From Wolbachia endosymbiont (group A) of Bibio marci (GTDB taxonomy: Bacteria; Pseudomonadota; Alphaproteobacteria; Rickettsiales; Anaplasmataceae), in the NCBI RefSeq assembly GCF_947251645.1, contig NZ_OX366364.1, positions 620,001-684,000 of the forward strand: DNA of 64,000 nucleotides. Direction: 5' to 3'. Both the position numbers and the translations under genes were made by a program. The notes below the pieces were generated by a model. It was not told the DNA's origin. It saw only the letters and a program-made list of their open reading frames with translations, and did no database searches. Shown piece after piece: positions 1 through 9,172 of this stretch. The stretch's first letter is position 1; each line of letters starts with the position of its first letter.

Positions 1-901
1 CTTTTTCCCCTATATTACCCATAACTAGCTGTAACCCAGGATATAGCACTGGACTTTTTTCTCGCCCTCCTTTTAGGCTTGCCTTTACTGTTAGCTCTCC
101 AGATAATCTTTCACGCAGTGCAAGTGGCAAATTATCAGACAAAAAGTTCTCTTTTCCCTCTTCATCTGTTAAGATAAACTCCACATTGGTATCAAATGCT
201 ACTTTTTCAACATTTGTTAAAACTATTAAATCTGATACGTTGTTTGCAGTAACTTTTCCCAGATCAATAACGTGAGAACTTTCGCTAAATTTTGCTGCTA
301 GTAATCGAAACGTTAAATCTAAATTTTGATGTGGAGTCCAGGTACTTGCATTGCTAGATGAGAGTAATACTCCTACTTGATATGGTTGACTCGTTACCCA
401 ACGGCTATTTACTGTATCATACTTACCAAGTTCTGCTATTTTTACTGCAGTACCCGAATCATCAGTAAGCAGTACTATTGCATACTCCTCTCCTGCATGG
501 CAAAACACTGGTGACCAAGTAATACGTGTTGCCGTACCATCTATCTTTATATCTTTTGGCTCAATATAGCTTTCAGCAATGACAGTCTGCGAGGGCATTC
601 CCACTGCTGTTTCTCTAATCTGCACAACAACACGTTTTTTGCCTTTATTTATAAACCATAGCTCCACACCTCCTATGTGCCTACTCTCATTTAAAGTAAA
701 TGTTTGTGCTAAAGGATCAACTCGTCTTGCTGCGATCACTCTTCTTCTTTCTTCTATAGTAATAGTTTTTTTACCAGTATAAGTTGCCTCTCCATAGCTT
801 CCTTTATTCCCATAAAACTGTACTAATTTAGTACCTGCTGGAATGTTTGCTGGGATTTTTATTTTTCCCTTTATTTTCCCCTGATTATTGGCTGTTAACA
901 T
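1..901 (-). CDS. Phage tail-fibre-like structural protein (3' end outside window)
   Basis: About 300 residues are open from an ATG at 901 to the window edge, so the C-terminus is missing. The first 60 residues look like a small beta-domain; then comes ARRVDPLAQTFTL followed by a jelly-roll-like stretch (GGVELWFINKGKKRVVVQIR, then GMPSQTVIAES). The DPLAQTF and VVVQIR...G.P pattern recurs in phage tail-fibre or appendage proteins, from memory of such families. It lies 17 bp behind the DUF4815 gene on the same strand and is probably co-transcribed with it. Role in host surface attachment is inference. The upstream ribosome site is weak (purine-rich, no clear GGAGG). Confidence 0.6.
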   Translation of the reverse strand, partial: MLTANNQGKIKGKIKIPANIPAGTKLVQFYGNKGSYGEATYTGKKTITIEERRRVIAARRVDPLAQTFTLNESRHIGGVELWFINKGKKRVVVQIRETAVGMPSQTVIAESYIEPKDIKIDGTATRITWSPVFCHAGEEYAIVLLTDDSGTAVKIAELGKYDTVNSRWVTSQPYQVGVLLSSSNASTWTPHQNLDLTFRLLAAKFSESSHVIDLGKVTANNVSDLIVLTNVEKVAFDTNVEFILTDEEGKENFLSDNLPLALRERLSGELTVKASLKGGREKSPVLYPGLQLVMGNIGEK

Positions 902-917
902 CTTTTTTTACTCTTTC

Positions 918-2837
918 TTATTCCATAGGTTGAATACTTATTCCGTCAAATCTTACTTCTTTAAGCTTTTCACCTGGCTCAAAACCTTCAATTTCAAAAT
1001 CTTGTACTGCTTCTCTCATAAATTCAGCTTCGTATGAAGTACTTGACAGCAGCTCTGTTATTTCCGTAATATTAAATACTTTAGTTACTGGACTTTTCCA
1101 ATTCGTGGTAACCTCTGTCCAGTGATCAATATCTTTATTTAGAGTAATTTGTGCTGGTACTGGATCAAAAGCTTGATACGGATTAATTTTTTCTCCTTTA
1201 GTCTGTAAAAGCTGCTCCAGTACTGGCTCAAGTTCATATGGCAATAAATAAGGTTTTTTCCCCTTTTCAACATCAATAATTTCCACGTCTATTGGCAATA
1301 TCAGTTCTTTATTTACTATCGCTGCAGACTGCGAAATTCCCTGATCACGCACATCATCATCAAAGAATGAATCAACAAACACTCCTTTTTTGGTGGTAGG
1401 TTCTCTTGAATTTGCATCACTGCGTAGACGTTCCTGTGCAACCAGCGCATAAAGATCATTTATTCCTTTTTTCATTGCTTCAAGTTCATTCATCGGTACA
1501 GCATGAATAGCATTATTCACTATTTTTACCCCTTCGCCTTTTTTCCACGTCTGATGAATGTAGCAGAGCAAAAGTTGTCCAGAGGGTGCTTTAGGCATCG
1601 ATGGTCGCCAAGGGTGAGAAATTCCTTTTATTCTTCTTACCACTCCTTTGCTATCGATAGTAATTAAATCAAAGCGGGGCATTTTCCAGGTGTAATCAAT
1701 CAGAACCAAGCTGTTATCAACTGCTCCTTTTACTTTACACCCCTGCTCACTTATATCTTCAGGGCTTACATGAGTGCGAGAGCGGTAGGTTATCAGGTAA
1801 CTACTTCCAGGAGCTGGCTCTTTACCAGGTAATGACCAATCGACGTTTCCTGCATTTAACTTATAGTCTATACTGTTTTCATAAATAACATTGCCTTGCT
1901 TAGTTTGAATAATCTCAAGTACTGCAGAGTCAGGTATCGGATCAATGGCTCCTGAATATGAACCGTGAGTAACAGTGATGGTTTTTTGAATGGTGATATC
2001 TACTTTCTTGATTTCATTAATTGGAAAATCATTAACTTTAAGTTCCATTACTCTTTGGCTATTTGGCTGAAAAGTATGTGGTTCTGATTCAACTGATTTT
2101 ATATTCGGATCTTCATCAAAAGAAACACGAATACTATGAGGTAACTCAATCTCATAACCATCAACATGAGCTTTACCCTCATTAATCACGAATACTTCTT
2201 TTCCACCTTCTTTATGTAGAAACATTACCTCTAGGCCATTTACAACGTAGGAACCATTGGCTTCTTTATCATAACGAGCAAGAGCTGTAGTTACTATATT
2301 TGCTTGTGGTGGCGGTGAATGTTCTATCAATACTCCATTTTCAATATTGTAAATTGGGTAAAATTCGCCATTTGTAGAGTTAACAGTAACACTTTCTACT
2401 TGATATCCCCAAATGGTGGAAACTTTAAGCCTTGCAGCTCCTACTTCTTGATAATTACGTGTACCAACAGCAGGATCACGAAGATTTTCATCCTCAAGTT
2501 CTGTAATGGTAGATTCTACGTAATAAACACCGATACGAACTATAGTATTAAGAGGAACAACAAACTCTTCTTTTTCGACTTTTCTAACTGCACCACGCAG
2601 ATAGATTTTTCCTCCTTCAAGTGTAACTTTACCAGTTTCTCTATCTATAATACAATTGCTTCCTGTTATAACATCACCATCACGGAATATTGCATCACCT
2701 ATGCCTTTAAGCTTAGAGAGAGCATACTCCTGAGTCTCGTTTAATTCTGCTGACTGTAGACCTCTTCCTGCCAGGAACAAGCTTTTTTCGTATTCTTTGT
2801 CAGGATTAAAGCGGTTATAATAACTATTTAAGGTCAT
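918..2837 (-). CDS. DUF4815-type phage structural protein (639 aa)
   Basis: The N-terminus (YNRFNPDKEYEKSLFLAGRG, then LQSAELNETQ) is typical of the DUF4815 family of tail-appendage or baseplate-associated phage proteins. Residues 40-130 form a beta-rich domain (GDAIFRDGDVITG, LEGGKIYLRGAVRKV). The middle region has repeated beta-sandwich-like segments, and the C-terminus (from about 540) ends in PMEs-like polar sequence without membrane segments. The gene lies six bases behind the preceding 114-aa gene and 17 bp ahead of the next structural gene, forming a minus-strand structural operon on the left arm. Exact position in the virion is not shown by sequence. Confidence 0.7.
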   Translation of the reverse strand: MTLNSYYNRFNPDKEYEKSLFLAGRGLQSAELNETQEYALSKLKGIGDAIFRDGDVITGSNCIIDRETGKVTLEGGKIYLRGAVRKVEKEEFVVPLNTIVRIGVYYVESTITELEDENLRDPAVGTRNYQEVGAARLKVSTIWGYQVESVTVNSTNGEFYPIYNIENGVLIEHSPPPQANIVTTALARYDKEANGSYVVNGLEVMFLHKEGGKEVFVINEGKAHVDGYEIELPHSIRVSFDEDPNIKSVESEPHTFQPNSQRVMELKVNDFPINEIKKVDITIQKTITVTHGSYSGAIDPIPDSAVLEIIQTKQGNVIYENSIDYKLNAGNVDWSLPGKEPAPGSSYLITYRSRTHVSPEDISEQGCKVKGAVDNSLVLIDYTWKMPRFDLITIDSKGVVRRIKGISHPWRPSMPKAPSGQLLLCYIHQTWKKGEGVKIVNNAIHAVPMNELEAMKKGINDLYALVAQERLRSDANSREPTTKKGVFVDSFFDDDVRDQGISQSAAIVNKELILPIDVEIIDVEKGKKPYLLPYELEPVLEQLLQTKGEKINPYQAFDPVPAQITLNKDIDHWTEVTTNWKSPVTKVFNITEITELLSSTSYEAEFMREAVQDFEIEGFEPGEKLKEVRFDGISIQPME

Positions 2838-2843
2838 TTTGTT

Positions 2844-3188
2844 TCAAAAAGTTACAACAAATGAAAAAGTTTCCCGAGTTGCAGATGTTCTGATAAGTGG
2901 TACGGTATGTTCTAAAACTAACAAAATTCCAGGATTTTCCACGTCTTTTGGCTCGAAATATCTCTGTCCTTCAGGTAATCCTTCTTTTATTTTAGTACCA
3001 ACCATAACCCCTAATTCCCGTATAACTTGATTTGCTGCGTCCGTGAAATCGAAAGTAAATTTAAGGTACAAGTTATTAGTTGGTACATTTAAGGGCCTAA
3101 ACCTTCCAGAAGGAGTTATAAGTTCGCCATTTTCATCACCTGTGCAGAATAGCACTTCATCTGCAGTACGTCTGCCAAGTTCATTCAA
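2844..3188 (-). CDS. Small phage structural-module protein (114 aa, TTG start)
   Basis: An open frame of 114 codons starts at a TTG (3188) fourteen bases beyond the stop of the 107-aa gene and ends just before the DUF4815 gene. The product (MNELGRRTADEVLFCTGDEN, then GELITPSGRFRPL) is beta-rich, with no membrane segment or signal peptide. I do not recognise a family. The only nearby ATG (3184) is out of frame, so the start is TTG or an unusual ATA at 3206; no strong Shine-Dalgarno is visible. Tight packing among structural genes argues that it is real and encodes a baseplate or fibre accessory. Confidence 0.6.
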   Translation of the reverse strand: MNELGRRTADEVLFCTGDENGELITPSGRFRPLNVPTNNLYLKFTFDFTDAANQVIRELGVMVGTKIKEGLPEGQRYFEPKDVENPGILLVLEHTVPLIRTSATRETFSFVVTF

Positions 3189-3202
3189 GAGCTTTATAGA
3201 AT

Positions 3203-3526
3203 TTATAGTTCAGGTGGTGTGCTTTCAGTATGCTGTACAGTAACTTTATCACTTACTGGAATAGAGCTATTTTCCGTACGTTTTATTAGACCAGTACTAC
3301 TATCAACTGTATAGTCAACACTTGGCTGATAAGTTGTTTGTCCGATAAAAACTTTTACGTCTTTAATGGGATGGTGATCTAGGGCTATTTCACCCTCAAC
3401 AAAAACTTTTTCGACCTGATGGCTACTTTCCCAATTTGCATCACCACTGCCCCAGGCAAGATGTAGAGGTTGCTCTTTTATGCTGGCTGCTATTGCTGCT
3501 CTTCCTGATTGTGTGAGTATTGACAT
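3203..3526 (-). CDS. First gene of left structural operon, unknown (107 aa)
   Basis: The frame is open from 3577, but the ATG at 3526 is preceded by GGGAGAAAA at good spacing, so MSILTQSGRAAIAASIKEQP is taken as the N-terminus. The product has a short helical start, then LAWGSGDANWESSHQ and beta-rich sequence ending TESTPPEL. No membrane or signal segment is seen and I do not recognise the family. It is the first gene after promoter-like copy A and heads the run into the 114-aa, DUF4815 and fibre-like genes, so a role in tail or fibre structure is likely by context only. Confidence 0.6.
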   Translation of the reverse strand: MSILTQSGRAAIAASIKEQPLHLAWGSGDANWESSHQVEKVFVEGEIALDHHPIKDVKVFIGQTTYQPSVDYTVDSSTGLIKRTENSSIPVSDKVTVQHTESTPPEL

Positions 3527-3540
3527 TTTTCTCCCTATAT

Positions 3541-3577
3541 TATATATATGTACGATGACTTCAAAATTCGTCCGCAA
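3541..3577 (-). promoter_or_regulatory. ECF-type promoter-like element, copy A
   Basis: Read on the minus strand this is TTGCGGACGAATT, six bases, then GTCATCGTAC and an AT run. GGAC (3570-3573) and CGTA (3551-3554) are 15 bases apart, the layout of an ECF sigma promoter (-35 GGAAC-like, -10 CGTA-like). It ends 24 bases before the ATG at 3526. The same element recurs at 9099-9134 and 10166-10205. Confidence 0.6.
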
Positions 3578-3612
3578 AAATCAAAATATTTTTTTTATAT
3601 CAGAAAAAATTT

Positions 3613-5661
3613 TTAGGAGAATAGCTCAGCTCCACAGCTAAATTTTCCAACACCACGAGCAAATGGTCCGCTAGGAATGTCAAGCCATTTATCTTCTTTT
3701 GAACCAGTAGCCATTCCCTTAACCAGCTTCCGTGCTTGTAACAGCTCTTGAACTATACGCTCCATTCTATCTCTCCCTATACTGTGAAACTCCTCAGGTA
3801 GTCTATGCCGCTGTTTATACACTCCTGTACTTCCTGTATGGGTAAATGGATGTCCAGAAATTGCTGCTCGTGTAATTGCAGTTATAAGATGCTGCTTTGA
3901 ATCTTTTTCGTTCATATTTTTTATTTTTAATCTTTCAGTTATGTCTTCTAACAATCCTGTTTCTTCATTTCTTAAATAAGTGCGTAAAGTGCGATCAGCC
4001 AAACCGTTTGCTTTAACAATTGCTCCATAAAATAATGCGTTCTGTCTTACAGATTCTCCTATTGATTTAAAAATTGTCGGTTTAGCTGCATCTTCCACAG
4101 ACCAAAAAGCGTATGAACACCTAACACCATTAACAAGAGCAGATGTACCTCTAATGGCATCTCGTGCTTGCTCAACAGTCGATATAGGTTTTTCACTTTT
4201 TGGCTTTCTCATATGGTGGGCAGTAATTATTGATGCTCCAGTGCTACCTGCTAAATCAGATAATAAAGACATCAAATAATCGCCTACGGCTGGGTCAGTA
4301 TTTAAATCAGCATGCACAAATGATGCAAGTGGATCAAATACGATTAATTTTAAGTCTTTTATTTTATTAAGTTGTTTTGTTATCGATTCAAATTCAGGAG
4401 AAGTCTCTATAACTTTACCTGAAACACTCTTTATGATTGTAAGTGATCCACTAACATTTGGTAATGGTACAATAAAGAGCCTATCCTTATATTTTAATCT
4501 TTCGCATTGCGAATCAAGACGCTCTAAACGACGATGTATTTCACTCATATCATCTTCTGCTGAGAAAATTACCACAGATCCATGTTCAGTAACTAAAGGA
4601 CCAAAACCACATGGCTGATCTTTTCTACTCGCAACTTTCAGTGCTAAATCAAGCAGAAGCATACCTTTACCAGTATCTCCCATCGCAGCTAGAATAGATG
4701 TTACTCCTAAAGGAAATAACCCTTCAACAAGAAACTTTTGCTCTGGTACTGGACCTATAAAACGTTCTACGCTCCATTCTTGAATATTAAGCAATTGCTT
4801 AACGATGATTTTTTTCGAGTTATTTTCAATGAATTCAGGAATATTCATCTTTTCTTCTATACCATCAGCTGAATCCCATCCTTTTGGTTTATTGTCAGGT
4901 ATTTCAAGAAGAGTAAGTAATAAAACACCAAGAAAAGTAAGCTTTTTCACAACTTTCTCAGCATATTGTTTACCTGGTTCATCATTGTCTGGCCAAATAA
5001 TAACATGCTTACCCTTAAGTGGTGACCAGTCTGTTTTTTCTATTGGTGCATTTGCTCCTAACATTGCAGTTGTGGCAGTCATACCTTGCTCTATCAGAGC
5101 ATCTGCACACTTTTCACCTTCAACTAAAATCACCTTATCAGATTTCATGATACCTGGAATATTATATAAAGGCCTGGTCTCTGGTGGAGTAAAATTAGAC
5201 CTTTTTACATCAAAAGGAAGATATCTTTTTCCTGAATCAGTGTTATAACGATAAACTGTAGCAATCACTTGATCACTTTCATCGTAATAGTTCCATGATG
5301 CCGTTGGTTGCCCCAGAGTGTTATTTTTTTCCGAATAACCAATCCACTTAGCAATATCTTCTATCGTGTCAGTAAATTGATTTTTTCCAGTAACAGCAGC
5401 CCAAAGATCAAAAATATCTCCTCCTTCTCCGGTAGAAAAATCGTGCCATAATCCGGCTTTACTGCCAGTTAACTCAACTATCATACTTTTCCCTTTACTG
5501 CCTTGCAGATCACCTACATAGAACTTATCACCACGAAAAGTTCCTCTTGGCAGTAAATAAGAAAGACATGACCTTATATTTGATAGGAGTTGAGTTCTTA
5601 ACTGTTCTTTCTTCCCTAATAATTTATAATGTCCATTTCTTTGTGAACAATAAATATCCAT
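3613..5661 (-). CDS. Phage primase-helicase: TOPRIM plus RepA-type ATPase (682 aa)
   Basis: Residues 25-110 form an N-terminal domain (SCLSYLLPRG...FYVGDLQG...WHDFSTGEGGDIFDL) seen in phage and plasmid primases. Next comes a TOPRIM domain with VEGEK (180-184) and WPDND (223-227). A RepA/RecA-like ATPase follows: Walker A MGDTGKG (327-333), Walker B LIVFDP (439-444) and THHMRKP-like AHHMRKP (481-487). The C-terminal 130 residues are a likely winged helix. Such proteins prime and unwind DNA at phage origins. It is the last gene of the minus-strand replication operon, 22 bp after the fused ATPase, whose N-terminal domain is paralogous to this one. Length is ordinary for the class. Confidence 0.8.
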   Translation of the reverse strand: MDIYCSQRNGHYKLLGKKEQLRTQLLSNIRSCLSYLLPRGTFRGDKFYVGDLQGSKGKSMIVELTGSKAGLWHDFSTGEGGDIFDLWAAVTGKNQFTDTIEDIAKWIGYSEKNNTLGQPTASWNYYDESDQVIATVYRYNTDSGKRYLPFDVKRSNFTPPETRPLYNIPGIMKSDKVILVEGEKCADALIEQGMTATTAMLGANAPIEKTDWSPLKGKHVIIWPDNDEPGKQYAEKVVKKLTFLGVLLLTLLEIPDNKPKGWDSADGIEEKMNIPEFIENNSKKIIVKQLLNIQEWSVERFIGPVPEQKFLVEGLFPLGVTSILAAMGDTGKGMLLLDLALKVASRKDQPCGFGPLVTEHGSVVIFSAEDDMSEIHRRLERLDSQCERLKYKDRLFIVPLPNVSGSLTIIKSVSGKVIETSPEFESITKQLNKIKDLKLIVFDPLASFVHADLNTDPAVGDYLMSLLSDLAGSTGASIITAHHMRKPKSEKPISTVEQARDAIRGTSALVNGVRCSYAFWSVEDAAKPTIFKSIGESVRQNALFYGAIVKANGLADRTLRTYLRNEETGLLEDITERLKIKNMNEKDSKQHLITAITRAAISGHPFTHTGSTGVYKQRHRLPEEFHSIGRDRMERIVQELLQARKLVKGMATGSKEDKWLDIPSGPFARGVGKFSCGAELFS

Positions 5662-5683
5662 AACTACCTGAAAATCTGTGTTT

Positions 5684-6922
5684 TTATGTTCTAGCTATAA
5701 CGTTAGCAGATTTCCAACATCCATTAATCTTGTTGATGAATTTTGTTAGTATAGATCTACCGTTTCTAAGTTCATATACTACTTGCAAGATATTTGTACG
5801 TTTATTGGGTTGAAATATTACTATTCCAGATGTATAAAAACTTCTTAAAGCGTTAGCACCAACGAGAGCTTGAAATAGATTCTTTTCCAATATAGAGGTA
5901 GATACTTTTTTGGTGTGATTTGTGATGATTATTCCAGCCATAGGATTAATCTTGGAACGTAGTTTTTCTATTGCATGCTGCAGACCATAGTTAACGGAAT
6001 TATAAGGAGAATCAATCACAACTAAATCAAACTTTTCCTCTACCATATTTTTTATTTTTTCTATACCTTCTTCATTTAAGGTCAAATTCATCTTGTTCGT
6101 CACAACTAAGTTTTCTGTTGCTAAATGAGGAAGTTTGTTGAGTTGTTGTATACGTTCTCTAATATAATCATATTCCATTTCATTTTGTAGATAGAATATT
6201 TTTAGCGATCTTGTAGGTTTCATGCCAAGAAATGATCTTCCTGCTGCCAGATGTACTAATAGAGAAAGAAGAAAATGACTTTTGCCAATCTTTGGAGTAC
6301 CACCTATGACCAAAAGACCACCTGGTGTCAAAATTCTTGGGCCTATTATATCTTTTGGCATTGGTGATTTGTCATTTAAGTAATGGTTTACAGAAAATGC
6401 TTTTTCTTCGTTTTGTTTTTCTTGTAATGTGGAACTTCTTTCATCTTTACCGTTCAACCATGTCTCAGCAGAATCTATATTACCTTTAACTAAAGTCCAA
6501 AGGTCTACTATATTTCCTTTCTTTTCTTCGATCAGGTTGTACCAATTTCCTGCATTTTCTCCTTCCATTTCAACTATTATCTTATTTCCATTTCTACTGC
6601 CAATATAGAATTTATCTTGGTAAGATTTGCCATCAGGCAACAAATAAGATAAACAATCTTTGATATTATTAATTAATAATGATTTTATTTTTAAAGCATT
6701 TTTAGATGAAAAATCCATAAAATTCTCCTTGTTTATTCCAAATTTGTTCAACATATTTTTTAGACGTTTAAAGTCAAGATTAGCCAGCTCACAAACAGTT
6801 TCAAAAGATCGTGAGCGAATCCATTGACAAGCCTCTTTTTTAAGTTTAGGGTTTTTTCCTGCTGCATCCTGAATAGCTCTAGTAATAACAGCAGCCCACA
6901 ACTTTCCTTCGTCATACTTCAA
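5684..6922 (-). CDS. Fused RepA-type ATPase with primase-like N-terminal domain (about 412 aa)
   Basis: Three parts are visible. Residues 8-65 (KLWAAVITRAIQDAAG...WIRSRSFETVCELANLDF) match a small domain common in proteobacterial phages. Residues 85-155 (CLSYLLPDG...FYIGSRNG...NIVDLWTL) are paralogous to the N-terminus of the 682-aa primase. Residues 185-410 are paralogous to the separate 262-aa ATPase, with Walker A GGTPKIGKS (211-219), Walker B-like LVVIDSP and NHTKK. Relative to its paralogue it lacks roughly 14 residues after Walker B and has SP in place of PL. The start is a TTG: 6922 gives a TTGA overlap with the preceding stop; 6934 is the alternative. Probably helicase-loader or regulator-like; activity uncertain. 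Confidence 0.7.
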   Translation of the reverse strand: MKYDEGKLWAAVITRAIQDAAGKNPKLKKEACQWIRSRSFETVCELANLDFKRLKNMLNKFGINKENFMDFSSKNALKIKSLLINNIKDCLSYLLPDGKSYQDKFYIGSRNGNKIIVEMEGENAGNWYNLIEEKKGNIVDLWTLVKGNIDSAETWLNGKDERSSTLQEKQNEEKAFSVNHYLNDKSPMPKDIIGPRILTPGGLLVIGGTPKIGKSHFLLSLLVHLAAGRSFLGMKPTRSLKIFYLQNEMEYDYIRERIQQLNKLPHLATENLVVTNKMNLTLNEEGIEKIKNMVEEKFDLVVIDSPYNSVNYGLQHAIEKLRSKINPMAGIIITNHTKKVSTSILEKNLFQALVGANALRSFYTSGIVIFQPNKRTNILQVVYELRNGRSILTKFINKINGCWKSANVIART

Positions 6923-7419
6923 AATGGTAACCAATCATCTTGAAAACTCTTTTGTAATTCTGGAGTAATAACTGTAGTAATCCTATTCCTATCTCCGTAC
7001 GTATTATTAGTTTCAACGCCTACTTTTGCTGTAAACTCTAAATCGTTAAAATCAGCTATAGAGTTGATTCTTCTAGCAGTAACTGCTTTCTCTGAAGTGT
7101 CATTTGCATGAATATTTCTGGATGATTCCAAAATACTACGCAGCATAGAACGTCCAGATTCTCCCCAGATGTCTTCTTCACCTTCTGCTTTGCCATTTTT
7201 GATACCTATAATCTGAAAAATCTTGCGTTTTGCATATGGGCCTTCAGTGATGGTAAATTCTGCATTTAAATAGATACTGCCAGTAGTGTAGTTTTTAGTG
7301 AACCAATTTTCATAACCTCCAGGTTTTATTGCCATTTTTACCTTGACTATTGTACCTTTCGGTATTAAACTGCTCTGCAGTTTCGCGTTATTAAAATCAG
7401 TTAAAAAATCTTGTAGCAT
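6919..7419 (-). CDS. Putative phage single-strand DNA-binding protein (166 aa)
   Basis: The product begins MLQDFLTDFNNAKLQSSLIP and contains KGTIVKVKMAIKPGGYENW, a beta-rich core (TGSIYLNAEFTITEGPYAKR, then KIFQIIGI), and ends FQDDWLPF. The family is widespread in proteobacterial phages beside Sak4-like and RepA-like ATPases. The acidic-aromatic tip DDWLPF resembles the DDxxPF tail by which SSB proteins bind partners; this is the main reason for the SSB call, which remains inference. AGGAGAACGT precedes the ATG at 7419. Its stop overlaps the TTG start of the fused ATPase gene, so translation is probably coupled. Confidence 0.6.
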   Translation of the reverse strand: MLQDFLTDFNNAKLQSSLIPKGTIVKVKMAIKPGGYENWFTKNYTTGSIYLNAEFTITEGPYAKRKIFQIIGIKNGKAEGEEDIWGESGRSMLRSILESSRNIHANDTSEKAVTARRINSIADFNDLEFTAKVGVETNNTYGDRNRITTVITPELQKSFQDDWLPF

Positions 7420-7457
7420 ACGTTCTCCTATAAGTTGATTTTAAAGTGAAAAATTAG

Positions 7458-8246
7458 CTATTCCATTAGCTGCCAATGACCATTTATCTTATCGACAAGT
7501 TTGTTTGGCACGCGTTCACCATTACGAAGCTCAAATACTATCTGGCGTACACTGCTTTCTTCATCATGAGCAAACATCACCATACCAGTACTGTAAAATC
7601 CACGTAAAGATCCAGCACCACTTAGGCCTTGAAATGGATCTTCTTCGAGCATCTTTTTTGATAATTTTTTTGTATGATGAGTAAGTACAATACAAGCATC
7701 TGGATTGACAGCACTGCGTAACTTCTCAAGAGTCTTTTGCAGAAAGAATAACATAGCACTATTATCATTTTCATTTCCATATTCACTGCTAAAGATGTTA
7801 CGTAATGGATCTATGGCCAAAACATCAGGTTTAAAGCGTTCATTCACAATTTCCTTAATTTCACTTATTTCATCATGATTAAATGATAAGTGCACTTTTG
7901 GCGTAATGATTAAGTTGTTAGCAGCTACATTCAAAAGTTCATTATCAAGTTGTTGCAACCGTTCTTTCATATATTCATATTCAATTTCAGTTTGCATGTA
8001 GAAGATTTTCAAAGGTCTACTTGGTGTCATACCGAGAAATGATCTACCAGCAGCCATGTGGACAAGCCAAGAGATCAAAAAGTCGCTTTTACCGATTTTA
8101 GGTGGGCCACCCAGTACCAATAAGCCTCTTTTTGTTAAAATTCTTGGTGAGATTATATCTTCTGGTATTGGCGATTGATCATTCAAGTATTCTTTCACAC
8201 TGAAAAAAGGAATTTTTTGACCAATAGTTAAAAAGTTTTGTAGCAT
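7458..8246 (-). CDS. RepA-type AAA ATPase (262 aa)
   Basis: Single-domain RecA-fold ATPase of the RepA/RSF1010 helicase type. Walker A is GGPPKIGKSD (46-55), Walker B DVLAIDPL, and a downstream THHTKK motif is typical of RepA-like hexameric helicases. AGGAGG stands eight bases before the ATG at 8246, the best ribosome site in the cluster. It lies eleven bases behind the Sak4-like gene and ahead of the SSB-like gene. The C-terminal ATPase part of the 416-aa frame downstream is its paralogue. Expected role is unwinding during phage DNA replication. Confidence 0.8.
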   Translation of the reverse strand: MLQNFLTIGQKIPFFSVKEYLNDQSPIPEDIISPRILTKRGLLVLGGPPKIGKSDFLISWLVHMAAGRSFLGMTPSRPLKIFYMQTEIEYEYMKERLQQLDNELLNVAANNLIITPKVHLSFNHDEISEIKEIVNERFKPDVLAIDPLRNIFSSEYGNENDNSAMLFFLQKTLEKLRSAVNPDACIVLTHHTKKLSKKMLEEDPFQGLSGAGSLRGFYSTGMVMFAHDEESSVRQIVFELRNGERVPNKLVDKINGHWQLME

Positions 8247-8257
8247 ATAATAACCTC

Positions 8258-9079
8258 CTATATGTTGGGCGTGACAGGTTGAATTGCAAAAGCTTTAGTT
8301 TTAATTTTTGTAAGAAGTTTTCCTAGATGCGGTTCTTCAACCATATTAAGGCAACCACTTCGATCTTTAGCAGGATATCCCCAAGAATTAATTGTCTGAC
8401 AGACAAATGAACGAACCTCTGTACCATCATCTTTCTTGATTCCAACCATACTGATTACTTCGTCAACTATCCCAGGAATTTCACTTGCGGTTTTAGTACC
8501 TTCACATTGAGGTAGCCAAGTTGAGCGATTGAAATCATCAAGGTATTGTCCAAGAGTTCCAACTGTAATGATGTCTTTATTTGGAATATGTTGAAACTGA
8601 TTGAGCCAAGCCATCATCTCTTGAGCAAGTAATCCGTAAGCAGCTCTCATATCTTGCTTTCCTGATCTTTCAGAAAAAGCTTCAGGTTGCATTTTTGCCC
8701 ATAATAGACATAAACGCGAGGCTACTGTAATACTATCGATAAAAATACAGCGATACTTGAGAAACTCCGAAGCAAGCTCTCTGTATTTACTGGATACATG
8801 CTCATAGTGTCTTTGGCTATATGCTGAGTCAGATTTTAACGCAGGATTAGGACCACCTATGAGACATGCAATATCTCTTGCCTCATTCCAAGTACGAATA
8901 CTTACAGAATCCCCTTGCCAATCTTGAACAGCAAGTAAACCTGCCTCAAAATCAAGACAAAGTGTTGGTTCATTTATGGTCTTTAAGAGACTAGTTTTAC
9001 CTATACCATAAGGACCAAAGATGACCATTTTTATACCTGTTTGAACTTTTAGCCGTTCATTGCTGTTCATTATTTTCAT
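8258..9079 (-). CDS. Sak4-like phage recombination ATPase (273 aa)
   Basis: A RecA-fold nucleotide-binding protein of the phage AAA_24/Sak4 class: Walker A FGPYGIGKTS (21-30), then LCLDFEAG, and Walker B CIFIDSI near residue 112. Sak4-type proteins promote single-strand annealing with an SSB partner, and an SSB-like gene is two genes downstream, which supports the call. GGGAG lies just before the ATG at 9079; a second ATG at 9067 is possible. It is the first gene of the replication operon and lies directly downstream of promoter-like copy B. Confidence 0.75.
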   Translation of the reverse strand: MKIMNSNERLKVQTGIKMVIFGPYGIGKTSLLKTINEPTLCLDFEAGLLAVQDWQGDSVSIRTWNEARDIACLIGGPNPALKSDSAYSQRHYEHVSSKYRELASEFLKYRCIFIDSITVASRLCLLWAKMQPEAFSERSGKQDMRAAYGLLAQEMMAWLNQFQHIPNKDIITVGTLGQYLDDFNRSTWLPQCEGTKTASEIPGIVDEVISMVGIKKDDGTEVRSFVCQTINSWGYPAKDRSGCLNMVEEPHLGKLLTKIKTKAFAIQPVTPNI

Positions 9080-9098
9080 TTTTCTCCCAGTACCTAAA

Positions 9099-9134
9099 TA
9101 TATATGTACGATGACCTAGGCAATTCGTCCGCAA
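9099..9134 (-). promoter_or_regulatory. ECF-type promoter-like element, copy B
   Basis: Minus-strand reading: TTGCGGACGAATT, seven bases, GTCATCGTAC and an AT run. GGAC (9127-9130) and CGTA (9107-9110) are 16 bases apart, against 15 in copies A and C. It lies 27 bases before the Sak4-like ATG at 9079 and 38 bases downstream of the end of the interrupted sigma gene, so it would drive the replication operon. Confidence 0.6.
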
Positions 9135-9172
9135 TTTGCAAAAAAAAATTTTGAGCAAATATAATCGAGAGC

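Noticed and set aside
579..782. Open frame of 67 codons on the plus strand
   Set aside because: It lies opposite the fibre-like gene, which has coding-like sequence and operon context.
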